DNA of 22,663 nt, from positions 1 to 22,663 of the forward strand of contig LSSL01000864.1 of NCBI GenBank assembly GCA_001953115.1. Reading direction: 5' to 3'. The notes beneath the pieces were generated by a model. That model saw only the letters and a list, made by a program, of their open reading frames with translations, had not been told where the DNA came from and ran no database searches. The translations under genes and the position numbers were made by a program. Below are positions 1 through 13,576 of the stretch, piece after piece; within the stretch, counting starts at the first letter, position 1, and each line of letters opens with the position of its first letter. This DNA is from Smittium mucronatum (taxonomy: Eukaryota; Kickxellomycota; Harpellomycetes; Harpellales; Legeriomycetaceae).

Positions 1-1993
1 TTTTTCGCCTTAAGATTAACCGGTTCCAATTCCATATTAGATACTTTAGCTATTAATTTTTTTAATAAATGCGACATTTTACCGCAAAATCTAGATAATA
101 GTTTCTTTTTTCTTTCATTCTAAACTAAACTTTAAACGAATAATACTCTATTTATTTGGGCTGATTATCGTATATTAGAGCTTTTTGATAGGTCGATAAC
201 ATAATTTGATGCTAAATTTAAAAGCTTACATTCTTCAAAAAAAAATCCCGATTAACACACTGATAATCTATTATTTAAATCAAAAAATAGTTAAAATTCT
301 AAGCGTTTGAAGAATTTTTTCTAAAGGGTCTGCTTATAAATACTCGGATTTCATTGAGAAATTTTTTTTGATTGATTAAAAAATTATATATTTTTGGTTT
401 TAAATCTTATTTTTAAATAGTGATGTGTTCTAAAAAATATATAAAAATCAAATCCAGAATATTCAATCTATTGGGCAAGTTTCTCTTTAGTTTCTTCAAA
501 AAATATTGATGAATAAATAAAAAGCCATTTTTTTATGCTTTATTTAAAGTAGAAATAATAAAATAATCGCCTATTAACATTCCATTTTTTAAATAAGAAA
601 CCTTTTTTTGGATGAAATAATTTATAATTCAAAAATGTAAAGTAAAAATATATATAAATAGACATCTTGAATTTCCTTTAAAAACTAGCTGAGAAAAACT
701 ATTTATTATAATTACAATCATAATCAAAATAATTAATTTAAAATTTTGGGGAATGATTATTTTATAGCATAAAAAAATTTCATGGGGAAAATTTACCTCT
801 AAAACTTACAGTCTTTCGTTATACAATTTTTTTCACTAACACATTTATCAAGTAAAATGTTTATGGAAATTTGAAAGATGAATTCGACTAAAATGAAAAT
901 TTTAAAATTTATTTTACATTTTTTATAGTATTTATGATAGAACATTTGATGATCCGGGAACTTTATTTATGGCACTTTTTTATTCCTTTATCGAATTTTT
1001 TGAATTAAATGTAAAAGATTTTGATCTTTAAAATGATATAAAAATCAAATAATAAATATCAAAATACTGGTCAATTTGTCGATATATTAAAATAATAAAC
1101 GAGAAAGATATAATTGTCCTGAATTTATTAATTAAAAAATAAAATATTTCTACTTAAAATAAAATAATATCCCGAATTCTATAGATTTTTTTAACACCAC
1201 TAATCAGAAAGTTATTTTTTTAGCAAAACATTTATATTTTAAATATCATGCTTTTAGGCTGAATAGATCCATTTTTTCGGTCGTTTTTTTTTAATAATAC
1301 ACGAAAAACTAAGAATTTCGAAAAAAGGTCCATAATTTTTATAATTTTTTTTAAAGATAAGGAATCTACGTATATAAAATAGTAAATAAATAATAAACAA
1401 AGCACAATAATAATTTTATTCAAAGTTTGTTAAAAAATTTTTATAGATTTTATTTCATGAATTTCATAGTAAGAATCCTAGCTAAAAAATATACTGTATC
1501 TTCTATTAAAAAGTTATTTTGAAAGCGCAGGTTTTAAAAAATGAAACATTATCAGACTTTAAAGTAAATGGAATTTATAAATTAATGGATATTATTATTT
1601 TTTCGGTTTAAATTTATTTTTAATTTCATCCTAATTATTGGTTTAGTAGTGTGATATATAAACATATCAGTATTTTTATTTGTGATGAGAATTCAAATAA
1701 GTCTGTTTTTGCTTTTTTTTAATAGTTTACACGATTAATTTGTGAACATAAAAATGACATAAATTGGCAATATATTTTCAATTTAGTATCTATATCTAAA
1801 CTACTCCCTAAACCAATTTCCAGTTTTCCTTGAGCCAATAGAATGAAAGATATGGGTGTGAAGAAATTCAATACTTATTTTTTATTCTTTAGTGTTTTTG
1901 AAATATTATTTTATAGAATTTAAACAAATTGAATAAGTTCACTATTAAATACACACATATATTATAGTGCAGTATGATTTTTTTTTCCCTTTC

Positions 1994-2015
1994 TTATTAA
2001 GCAGTTATTAAGCAG
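1994..2015. repeat. Tandem duplication of an 11-mer
   Basis: TTATTAAGCAG occurs twice, back to back and identical (1994-2004 and 2005-2015). It contains the less common GCAG, so it is not just A+T noise. A short tandem duplication of this kind fits replication slippage. Confidence 0.8.
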
Positions 2016-3496
2016 CTATTTTACTCTATTTGTTTCCATAAACTTGAAATAATATTTAAAAAAATTAAATAGGTTCCAAATACATAAAATTAATACTATC
2101 ATATTCACACAATCTATTATATTTATATTTCAAAATGACTGGATTTTAATCTACTTATTTTCTTAGTAAAATTTATAACTACACATTATACCTCATTTTA
2201 CTTTAGTATACCTAATTATGAATATTTTTAAACTAATTTTCCGAAACCCCTTACCAATATATAAATTATTAAAAAAAATTCCCAAAATAATTTCAATCAA
2301 TTTTTTATAGCTTTATTCAAAAAAAATTTTGGAATAGAATAATAATTACAAATATTTTAAAATCATTAATTTGTTTATAATTTTAATTTTTCTCCAACAC
2401 TATCATTAATTTTTTTATTAATGATTTAAAAAGCCTTCTAGAAGTATTTATCTATTCTATTTTTTAAGAGTGTGCTTTTTCCCCCGAATGCTAATAAATA
2501 TCTGTAAGTATTTTCTATCTATATTTAACGATTCTGACGTCTTTTATTTCTATTTAAGTTATAAAATTATATTATTGATTGTTTTTTAATGACTATAGAA
2601 ATATTAATTAAAAAGGCTGATCACTCCCGACTTTTATTATCCCATCCATCATAAAATAAAATTCTAATTGATATTACATCAGAATTTAAACTATGAGATC
2701 TTCCAAATAATTTTTATTTTCTTATTCATTACCCAAAAAATCCCCTATGTTTTTTATTTTCTAAAATTTTATACATCTAAATGATTTTTTAAATCTCCAC
2801 TTTCAGCTGTAATAAAAATTTTCTTTTAGTACTTATATACAAAGCTATTTTAAATTATGGTGTCTTATTATATTTATAAAAGAATTATTATTTTTCTAAG
2901 ATAGTTTGGAACATTTTTCCTTTTTTTATAATCTTACAAATATACAATTTTATGTTAAAGATCCGAATCTATTGATGATAAAAATTTAGTAATATATTTA
3001 AAAATCTAAAAATCTCACAATTTATTTATATTAAATATTCGTTTTGAAAATTTTATATGCATTTTATTTATATTTTCGATCATTCATATTCGACTTATAA
3101 ATTAATACGAAATTAATTTTAAAAGATAAATAAATCCAAAATTCCCACCATTAATCATTAATTTAAGTACGATCTATTTGTAACGATTGTTTATGTTGTC
3201 TTTTAAGATAATATAAATATCTAATTTGCCGTAAAAAATCATAATTTTTTTAAATAATTTTCATAATTCATCGATATTAGTTTAACGTTAACAGCCCCTT
3301 TCCTACTCCCCACTACGAAATTTTTATTAAAGCTCCTCGATATGTAACCATTATTTAAGGGTAAAAAATATTTGATTTTCATATTATCAAATGATTTTTT
3401 TTTTGCAGCTTGATTTAATTTTTTCTGATGATTTTTTCACAAGAGATATTTCACTTTGTGAAAAAATTTTATCCCAATTTTTATTTAAAAAATTAT

Positions 3497-3526
3497 AAAT
3501 CAAATCAAATCAAATAAAAATCAAAT
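3497..3526. repeat. AAATC pentanucleotide microsatellite
   Basis: Three consecutive AAATC units, then AAAT and a further AAAAATC AAAT, give an imperfect pentanucleotide array. It is a short simple repeat with no sign of function. Confidence 0.7.
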
Positions 3527-4846
3527 ATTAACCTATTAAATAATTTAAAAATATGAGCTAAAATATACAATATCTTGGTTTTTAAAGCACTATATCATCA
3601 ATTTAATAAAATTATATAATAAAATGGAGTGCTTGAATACTTCTTTGAGAAATTCATTTTATTTATTTATTAGCTATTATAATTTATTATCTAACAAATT
3701 TTAAAAATAATTGATTATGCTCCCTGATATATATGGAGACTACATACCTTGATATCTCAAATTAGTTAAGTTTTACATACTTTAAATCCGTTTAAATATC
3801 GATTGACCTGCTTAATTTTGGGGGAAAATACCAGGATTAAATCTAGAATATCTTATCATATTATTTTTTGAATTCCAAAAAAATAATTTACCTTACGTAA
3901 AAAGGGATTCCATCTTTTTTTAATTATTAATCATAAAAAAACAGATTTTATGATTCTGTTTCTTGATATCTTAACTATTTGCTTAATTTCGTTTAGAATT
4001 ACATTAAAGCTGTCTATCGAAGTTCTAATAATAAAAATTTTGTTTCTAATTTTGAAAAAATTTATACTTTTCTCCAATTTTTATTTATTTCTTATCCCGC
4101 TTTAACTTTTAAAAAAGAAATTTATTTAGGATAAATTTTACCAGAAAAGGATTATTTTGTTTATATTTCCGTGATATTTCATATTTATTTAAGGTATTTT
4201 TAAAAATTATCTACCTCTTATAACCCATTTAAAACTTTTTTTTTAAAAAAAGATTCTAGAAAATTCCAAAAATAACTTTTTTATCGTAATAAATTTGATA
4301 AAAATACCAATAACCTCTCAAAAAAATTTATATATGATAACATATTTCGATATTCTATAGCATATAATTTAAAATGAAACAACCTCTAACATTTAGTACA
4401 TTTTTTTTACCTTTAAGGAAACTAATCAAAAAAAAAATCTCATGTTTTCATATCAATCCATATTCATTTTATGACCCACATAGGAGTAATTCGATTTAAT
4501 TTATCGATGATTATACTTGTATTTTTTTTTCTGGGTCCTTATATTTTAAAACTCCCTTCATATAATTATTTATATTACAAAAGCTTGATAAAAATATATT
4601 TCGTAGTTATTGCATAACCCTGTTTATTTCATTAGTTTTTGATTTAAATGCCATTCTTAAGGGCATAAAAGATAAGCTAAATAAGAAAAAAATATTGGCT
4701 ATAAAATTATTCGAGTTATTAATTTTTATATAGCAATTTTTTTTAATAATTTACTATTTTTATTGGAGCGAAAGAAGTTTTTCCGTCATTGTTAAAAATA
4801 AAGAGCCGCTAGTTAATATGATATTATTATATAATAAATTAACCAA

Positions 4847-4860
4847 TATATATATATATA
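4847..4860. repeat. (AT)7 dinucleotide repeat
   Basis: Uninterrupted alternating AT of 14 bases. A similar tract of 14 bases occurs at 21798-21811. Both are short and expected in DNA of this composition. Confidence 0.7.
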
Positions 4861-6165
4861 TATTTATATTACCTAAATATGTGCATTTTATACATTTTAT
4901 AGCGAAGAAATATTTTTTTCAAAGTCTATAATATTTTTTCAGAAAAAATTTAGCGTGAAATTTTCATTTTGGAAAAGTCCCAAAATTTTCCTCTTAAAAT
5001 AACAAATATATATTAGAAATTTAATTTAACTATTTGATTAACTTTATTTCGTTATTAATTATTTTAGTATATGTATATTTTTAATCGATTAACTTGGAAA
5101 TTTTATTATTAGCCTTTTAAATATTACTTAAACCCCAAAAAATCTCATGAAAAAAATTTCAGGGTTGTAATTGAATTTTTTTAACTTGAATTTTTTCTTA
5201 CTACATTTTCATCGCGATTATAAAAACCTATTATGGTTTTTACACAGCAAATTTGGGCTTATGGAGATTTAGGAAAAAAAATCTAGAAATTTTTAATAAT
5301 AGAACCATGTATAATTTTTTTTCTTTATATTCGAGAATATTTTAATGAAATGAGTCCTAAAATCAGAAAAGGGACTTAAGAATTAGATTTAATATTATTT
5401 TATTGTCTGATGACTTTATAGTACCCCATTAATACATTCTTGTGATTAATTAGCAATTAAAAGTATTTTTAGACAAAGTTTTGTGAAAGTACACATATAT
5501 GTAAAAATTCTACCCGAAATTTACTCAAATACACAAAAAATCCTTTTTTACCCAATATAATATCTTTAATTTTACTTAGTATTATACAAAAAAATTGCAG
5601 AATTTTATTATTTGGATTATAAATATGTTTATTAATAAAATTAACTTAAAGAAGTTCGAATTAAATTTGAATAAAATAATAATTATGAATCTTTTTTTAA
5701 AAAAGGATACTATTTCTGAAATAAAGCTATCATAATAGATAGTTATAAAATAAGTTCTGGGGTTTTCATTTCCTGAACTGATTCTGTTCTAAAATCATCA
5801 GCTCTTAGAATTTGATATGCTGTCTTGAGCCATAGAACCGAAGAGTAGAAAGCTTATATATATTTATAGATAACAGAGTATATGTTTTTCAGAAATGATT
5901 TTTTTTAAACAATCGACAACATATATTTCACTATTAATTTTAAATGTATTTGTGTTTTTAAAATGTGATATAATTTAAATGAGTTTAGATTTAGCCTTAA
6001 TACCTCAGGATATATTTATATTTATTTTTTATGATATTTATTAATTTTTCTATCCTAGTTTTCACTTTTATAATAAACTATAATTAAAATCAATTTATCT
6101 CTATTTAAAATACTTTTTTATAAATCCAATTTTAATTTATTAAATGAAAGTGTTTTAAAATACGA

Positions 6166-6191
6166 AAAAATCCACTCAAGGGTGGATTTTT
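6166..6191. repeat. Perfect 10-bp hairpin within the desert
   Basis: AAAAATCCAC (6166-6175) and GTGGATTTTT (6182-6191) are exact reverse complements around the spacer TCAAGG. The pairing extends by a G-C pair if one A is bulged. The next 25 bases (to about 6217) are unusually G+C-rich for the desert, containing TTTGCTTTGGCTTTGCTCGG. The whole could be a small element remnant or a foldback structure. Confidence 0.75.
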
Positions 6192-9100
6192 CAAAATTTG
6201 CTTTGGCTTTGCTCGGAGTTTTTTTCGATTTAAAATATTAATTTTAACAATTCAATTCAATTTTTTTTCTTTTTTAATATTGATAAACGTTATTGTTTCT
6301 ATCGCGCATCATAAATTTAAAAAAACTGGCGAAGAATTTTTTGAAATTAATAAAAATAAGCATAAATTAGCCTTAATATCACCTTGGCATAATAATCACC
6401 CTAAAATATTTAATTTTAACATATAAATATAATAATAACATGTAATTTTTTTGTTTATAGCTAAGTAATATTTAAAAATTTCTATATATTAAATAAAATT
6501 GGTTATAAGAATAAATTTTTATTAAAAATTTTAAAATTTATATATTTTCACATAATTTTTTTTACAAATACTTTTGAAAATTCTTGGATAAAAATTTAAA
6601 TTAATTGATGAATTTTCATTTGTAATAAAAGCATTCAAATAGAAATTTTTCTTGTTAAATATGTCATTATTTTCTATATTAAAATTAAAAAATAGTTAAT
6701 TATTGAAATTTTGGAACCTTAAAGGGCTAATATGAAATTATCTGTAGTAGAAATTATTTTTTAAGATAAAAATATCAAAGGATAAAAATGAATATACATT
6801 ATATATCGTATTAGTTTTTTTGGATTTAGATTTTCAAAATGACATAATTTTTTTAAACGAAAATTTGTATTTTTACAATGAAATTAAAATAATAATTTTT
6901 AAATTTCATATATTCAAGCAAATTTTTTGTTTTAAATCAAATTGGTGGATTAAAATTAGAAAAAAATTCCTATTAATTTTTTATATAGCTTTAATCTAAG
7001 CTCTTAGACTAAAATAAGAGGTGAAAGTTTTTTATAAATAGAGAAAATTTTATAATTTAAAATCTTAAAGTCGAAAAAATATTTTGCCTTTATTTAACTT
7101 AATTTTTTAAAAAAATTTATAATAAAAATAAAAATATTCTATTTTTTAACATATTTACTTTTTTCTATCTCTAACTACCCATATAGAATATTGGAATTTT
7201 TTATAGATTTAATATCAATCCTTTTTAAGGCAAAAACGTCAAAAATAATCTTATAAGATACTTTTTTAATATTAAAAATCTTTTTCATCAAGATTATAAA
7301 GGAAGTTTAAGAGAAATAATTTTTTTATGTTTTTTCTTGATTTTTTTCCCCGATATTTTGTAAAATTTTATTTCTAAAAAAAAATTGGAATTTTTTAAAT
7401 CGGTAAATAAAATATATTTGATTAAATTTGATTTCTTCTATCGATGCTTATTTACAAAATATAACTTTATTATTATTATTTTTTTAAAAAAAAACTTTTT
7501 TGTAAAAATATTTAAATTAAAATAATTTTTTTTTTAATCATGTTAAATAAAGGATCTATTTTTTTGATAAATATTCCATTATTAATAATTAAAACTATTA
7601 AATGTATAAATTATATTTTGATCTTTCTTTTAAATAAAAAATATCTGCATAAAATTACAAAAATTGAGTTTTTTATAATTTTTTTTCTAAAAAAATATCT
7701 ATCTATTATGCTTTTGGTAATAATATATATATTAACCTTCTTAACTTATTTCAATTCTGGGATAAAAATGAATTAAAAAAATTATATATACATTTCTATT
7801 AATGATAATTATATTTAAGCAAATTTTCCGAACCCAAAATTGGAATGAAAATCTGACTTTTTAGAAAATTTAATTTTAATTAGCTAAATTAAAATAAGGA
7901 AATTTTTTTTCAGGTATCTTGATTTAATAATTAGATAGATAAAAACGTTAATTGTTTTATTATAATATTCACACTCCAAAATAACAGAAAATATACTAGT
8001 TATTTAAATTTGACTGCTATTTTTTTATTTCTCCAAAAAAAAATTGCTAATTATTAAAATTTAAAAAAGACTAATTTTTTATTTAATTATAGAATGGTAA
8101 ATATTATATAAATTTTATCACATTTTTTTAGTTTTTTTAAAAAAAATCTTATATTAACGAGTAATATTGTTTTTTAATACAATTTTGATATCAAGTTATA
8201 TGGACCATTTAAAATAAATTTAGATTTTTTTAAGAATAAAAATTAATCGATTTAGTATTAATTTAACGATAATTTGCTTTTTAAAGGTGTAAATAAACAT
8301 ATCCAACTTATTTATTTCGCGCTTTTAAATTTTTAAGGGTTTGTAAAATAGGATATTCTGTCATCAAAACTATCGACAAAACATGTTTATTTTAATTTAA
8401 ACCCGTACAATAATTTAAAAATTTATTTTTAAATGAAGATTTAAATAAATATTATTTATTTTAAGGATTTTTTTAAAAATTACTTTCTAATTTTTTCTTT
8501 GTTTAATATTTGGTTAATTTCTTTTTCTCCTTTGAAACCTTAGATTTATAAACGTTGTGATAGTTCAAATATGAAAATACACAATTTATTTGATTATTTT
8601 ATGAAACCCTCTATATTTTACTATCTGCCTTCAATAATTAAGATTTTTTTTTTCAATTTTTTAATAATTTAATACGAATAGCATGTAAAAACATTTATTT
8701 GTCTCTTCTGAATTTTTTTATCTATTTTTTTCATTGGACTTCTATAAATTCTAAAAATAATACGATAAATATTCTGAACAACGATAATTTCTTAAAATCT
8801 ATTAAAACTTATTTTTGAAATTAGTGAATTTTCGAAAAAAAGCCTCAATTTTTTTTACCATTGGTTACTTGGAAAAATTTGGTAATTATAGTGAATAAAT
8901 AAGTAAAATATATAAAAATATGTTATATAAAGGATAATATACTTTAAGGTTATGATAATTCTATTTACATATTTTTTTCGAAATTTCTTTAATCTTTAAT
9001 ATCTAAATTAGATTTATTAATAATATCATCTTTAAAAAATTATAGGATTGTTTTTTATTCGCATTCGATTAAAATTTGTGTAAATCGTCATATCTTAGCC

Positions 9101-10992
9101 AAAATATATTTTATTTATCCAAAAAAAAGATACAAGTTATATTAACAGAATTTTAACGGTCTATTTATTTTAAAAATTTCTTTCAAAATTTTATGAATTT
9201 TTTTTTCCATAAATTATAAATATTCGATGTTTTTTATTTATTATATATAGCAAAAAATAAACCTAAACTTTTTTAAAAAAGTGTCATTTAATAGTTTAAA
9301 TGTAAATAATTAATATAAAAATTCCCAAATTTCATCATTTATAGTTTTTTTTCAAAACAAATTCTTTTTTTTTGTCGATTATGTTCTTAGTGATGTATTG
9401 GGTGTTATTGAATAGTCTTCAAAAAATTATATTCAAATATTTTCCAAGTATTATGTTTCTGTTAAGAAATAATTTACTAGATATTTATTTAATATTGTAA
9501 CAAATAATAAGATTTTTCTATTTAATTTTCTTTTCCTAACTATTTATTCGGGTCTTTTTAAAAAATTAATCGCACTAAAATAATTATGATAATCCTTATT
9601 TCTATTTTCTGACACAGTTCAACTTTTAATTGTACTATATTATTACTAAAATAAAATTTTAAAATTAATTTAGCTATTTTATAATGAAATTGAATTAATT
9701 AAGAAACATTTAATAGATAAATATAGCTCTTTATTTTTTTTCGATATTCTGATATGGGTTTTTGTCAAAAGTGATAGGTAGCTAGTAAAAAATTATACTG
9801 AAAAATATAGTTTTCATTCTATGTACCCGAATAAATATTCCTATAAATTTTTACATTTTATCACTTAATCAAAAATTATTTCCCTCAATAACAATCTAAC
9901 TTGTATAATAACTAACTCCAACCCTCAATACACAAAAAAAGCCCCGTAAAAAAACTTCTATTCGACATCAGGATAAACATGATATTTTTTAAACTTTTAA
10001 TAAATATATATTTTTTAAAATGCCTCTCAATTTAAAAATAAATATAATTATATTTGTATTGGGTTCTCATAAATTTATCATTCCTCCTCGTTTTTTAGAA
10101 TCATTAATTTTTAAATTAATTTTTGTAATATATTTTTATTTTTACATCTAATCTTATTACCCAAATTAAATTTATATCTAATTTTTTTATTTATGAAAAA
10201 AATTAAAAAGGGTAAAAATATTCCTTAATACTGTTCTTACAGAGCTTAGAGAAATTTAACGATGAAAATAAAAAAGCCGTTTTATTTTTTTAAAATTTGA
10301 AATATTTTAGCAGAAACGTGTAAAAAGTTTCAACTTGTACATTTCTTATACACAGTTTATTTTCCTTATAATTTTTAACTCATATCACGCTAATAAATAG
10401 GGATTGTGTGATATATAATTTAGCTTTTATTTTAATGACGAGAATTTATTATTTTTATAAATTATCAGAAAATTAATTCAACTTATATATTAATTTTTTT
10501 TATTTTTAATTTAATTAGTTATTCATTTAAAAAATATGAGCCTCATATAATTTTATGGATAATAAAATATAGAAATTCCTTTACATAATCTAAAAATAAT
10601 CACAATTTTAGAAATCATATTTTTCTTAATTTGTTATTAGATTCTTGATGAAATAAAATCTTTTAATTTAAATTCTGATTTTTATCTATTTTTTCAAGTT
10701 GATTTTATTTTTTAACGATAACTTTAGTGGGTGTGTATAAATATTTTATTTACATTTTGAACATTGAATTATATTTGGCAAAAATATTATAATATAAGAG
10801 GTGCTTTTTTTTACCTCATGCACAGAAAAAATTGGATTTTTATAAATTCTTATAATTAGTTAATTTTAAATATCAAAAAGCTCTAGTATGGGATATTTAA
10901 ATCAGCTATGTGTAAAAATTAATAATAATAAGCCATTATATTTATGTGTTTATTTGTAGAATTTTTGAACCCTAAGTTTTAATTATATTTTA

Positions 10993-11008
10993 ATTATATA
11001 TATATAAT
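10993..11008. repeat. 16-bp perfect palindrome
   Basis: ATTATATATATATAAT reads the same on both strands. It consists only of A and T, so chance is a good explanation. Confidence 0.7.
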
Positions 11009-13560
11009 GTTTCATTCACCTCATTTGAGCGTCTATAACCATAAAACCAATTATTTTCAAAAAAAAAAATACTTATTTATATTTTTTAATACGCTAAAAA
11101 ATAACTTAATAAGGCATTAATATTGATTTAAAATTATTTTTTTCGAATCCCAAGTTATAATTTAACTAAAAAAATATTGCTTCTTAGATGAATTAGTCTA
11201 CCGCTTAATTTTTTTTCTAATAAGATCTATTCACGATATTTTAGAAATAGACCTACATTTAATTTAATAAACTCTTTTTATTAAATTACATTACTAATAA
11301 ATAAAAAATCACAATAATAATAATTATGATTTACAGTGATAATCAAAACAACATTTTAATTATAATTTCATTTTGTAATTAACCTTTCTAACTCATGAAA
11401 AATCCATATTGAACCTCTTAAATGATTTTTTTAAATTTAATTTATCCTAACTCTCATTATATAATTTTTAAAGTTTTTTTTAGCAATTTTAGCACATCAT
11501 TTTCCAAAAATTTAAGTTTGGAAAAAAAATTATGCATCGATTTTAAATTATTTAGAACTAACCGATTTTAAATATATTTAAAAATTATATAATTTATATG
11601 TGCATCAAATTTTATAGAGACTATTTTTATAGGGAAATTTTATTTTCATTACACTCTGCACACCTTTTAATCGTCATTAGATAAATAAAAAACAAAGAAT
11701 GAAATTTTGTTTTTGAATAATTCAAGGAAAAACTCCCCATTTTATTTATTGAAACAATTTTGATTTTATATAGTTTCGGGGTAAAAATTAAATACCATTA
11801 AAATACTTTAATAGAAATAATAACATAATTTATATCTAATCAAAAAACATATTCATACTTATGAATGATATTTATAATATAAAATATGATATGTAATTCT
11901 CAGAACATATTAATAATTATATTTAGAGATAAAATTTTTTAGTGGATGGAATAAAATACGAAATTTTATTTTGGATACTATACCAATTTAGAATAAATAA
12001 TAAATTTAAGGGAATCAAAGCTAAAATTTCATCTATTAAGCAAAAAATTATATTAGATTTACACGTATTTTGAAAATAAATTATGTGGAGAATTAAATCG
12101 AGTTATTAGTATTTTTTAGGGAAAATTGTTTTAAAGTTAGTAAAAATTTATAAAAACTAATTTGAAAAAATTAAAAAAAGTGAATATTTTTCAAAAAAAA
12201 TTTACCCAACTTCCCCCCGCTGCTCTAGTGGCTACACATATCAAGTAAATTTATTCAAGGGTCTATTTATTAGAGAGAGAAAAAATATTCGGAATTTTTT
12301 TAATTTAAAAGTGCTTATAATATTTGATTTCGCTAAACTTGAAAAAATTTATTGAATCCAGGAAGTTCAAAGGTATATTTAAATTAATTATAAAACGTTT
12401 TAAAATAACTTTTTATTGATAATGTTAAAAATTCTATGAAACATCATAAGTTATCTATCATATATAAAAAGTTATAAAAATTCATGATATATTTAGATTA
12501 ATATCATAGTATTATTGGTTTTTTTCCAGTAAATATAGTTTAATCGAAAAAACAAAAAAAAATTGTGACATTTTAATAATTATATCAAAACTAAATGTAT
12601 CATTTGAAAAAAACTTCTTTAAACACTCTTTTAATTTATATAATAGAAGCTATATATTGATATAAAAAAATAATTTATAAATTTTATCGTTTTATCTAGG
12701 TCATCCAACCTATTTATTTGCACTAAAAAGAACTTTTTTTCAAAGATTGAGACATTAATTATATCAACAAGATTATTTTTTTATGTTTCTAAATCTTTTA
12801 ATTTTATTTAAAGGGTAGTTTTTTCATAAAAAGAAGTGTTAAATTTTGCTTATTTTTGAAAAATTCCAAAAAAAAAACAAGATGGTATATGTTATTCCAA
12901 AATCAATTTTGGATATTATAAATATTTTAAAAACTTTTCTAAATTTAAAAGATCGAATTTTATATAAAATCAATACACTCTACCTGTATTTTTTTTTTTC
13001 ATTGACCTGAATGAATTTTAGACATTAATATTTTATAAATCAAAAAATACGATAAATAGGGATAATAAACACGTAGACCAAAAATTCATATTGTTAAAAT
13101 AAAATAATCAGCAGGGGTTCATTTTTCGAAAATTCTTCCCAATTTAAAAATAAAGATTAAATAGCGAGAGAGTATGCCCATTCGATCAAAATTGTGAAAG
13201 ATAAATAAAGGTTAGAGAAACTAAATTTTAAGGGATTATTTTCTTTTTAATATAGAAGATACTTTAATTTTTATAAAGAGCCTTTTTTTTTATTTTAAAC
13301 TAATAAAATATCTATATCGAGAATTAAATAAAACAATCACTATATTTTGCCCCAAAATTGGGTTGAAAATGTATATTTTAGTAATATTTTATTTAGTTAT
13401 TTATTTAAAGAATATTTTCCATCGTTTTTCTGCTCAGAAAGGTTAAATATTTCCCCGTGACTTTATTTTATCTTAAATAAGATTTTTATCGATTATATTA
13501 GATTTCAAAGGAGAAACCGTTCATTTAAATATAGTTTTTTTTCTTTTCGAGTTGGATCAA

Positions 13561-13576
13561 ATACATATATATGTAT
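13561..13576. repeat. 16-bp perfect palindrome
   Basis: ATACATATATATGTAT is self-complementary with no spacer. It includes a C/G pair, so it is somewhat less trivial than the pure A/T palindrome at 10993-11008. Confidence 0.7.

Noticed and set aside
1232..1423. 63-codon minus-strand frame
   Set aside because: Length is near the chance maximum for a 16-kb stretch read in six frames, and the residues follow base composition.
7540..7776. 78-codon ATG frame, hydrophobic, in the desert
   Set aside because: Composition is Ile/Leu/Lys/Phe-rich as any open stretch in such A+T-rich DNA would be, with no domain, no splice context and no rise in G+C.
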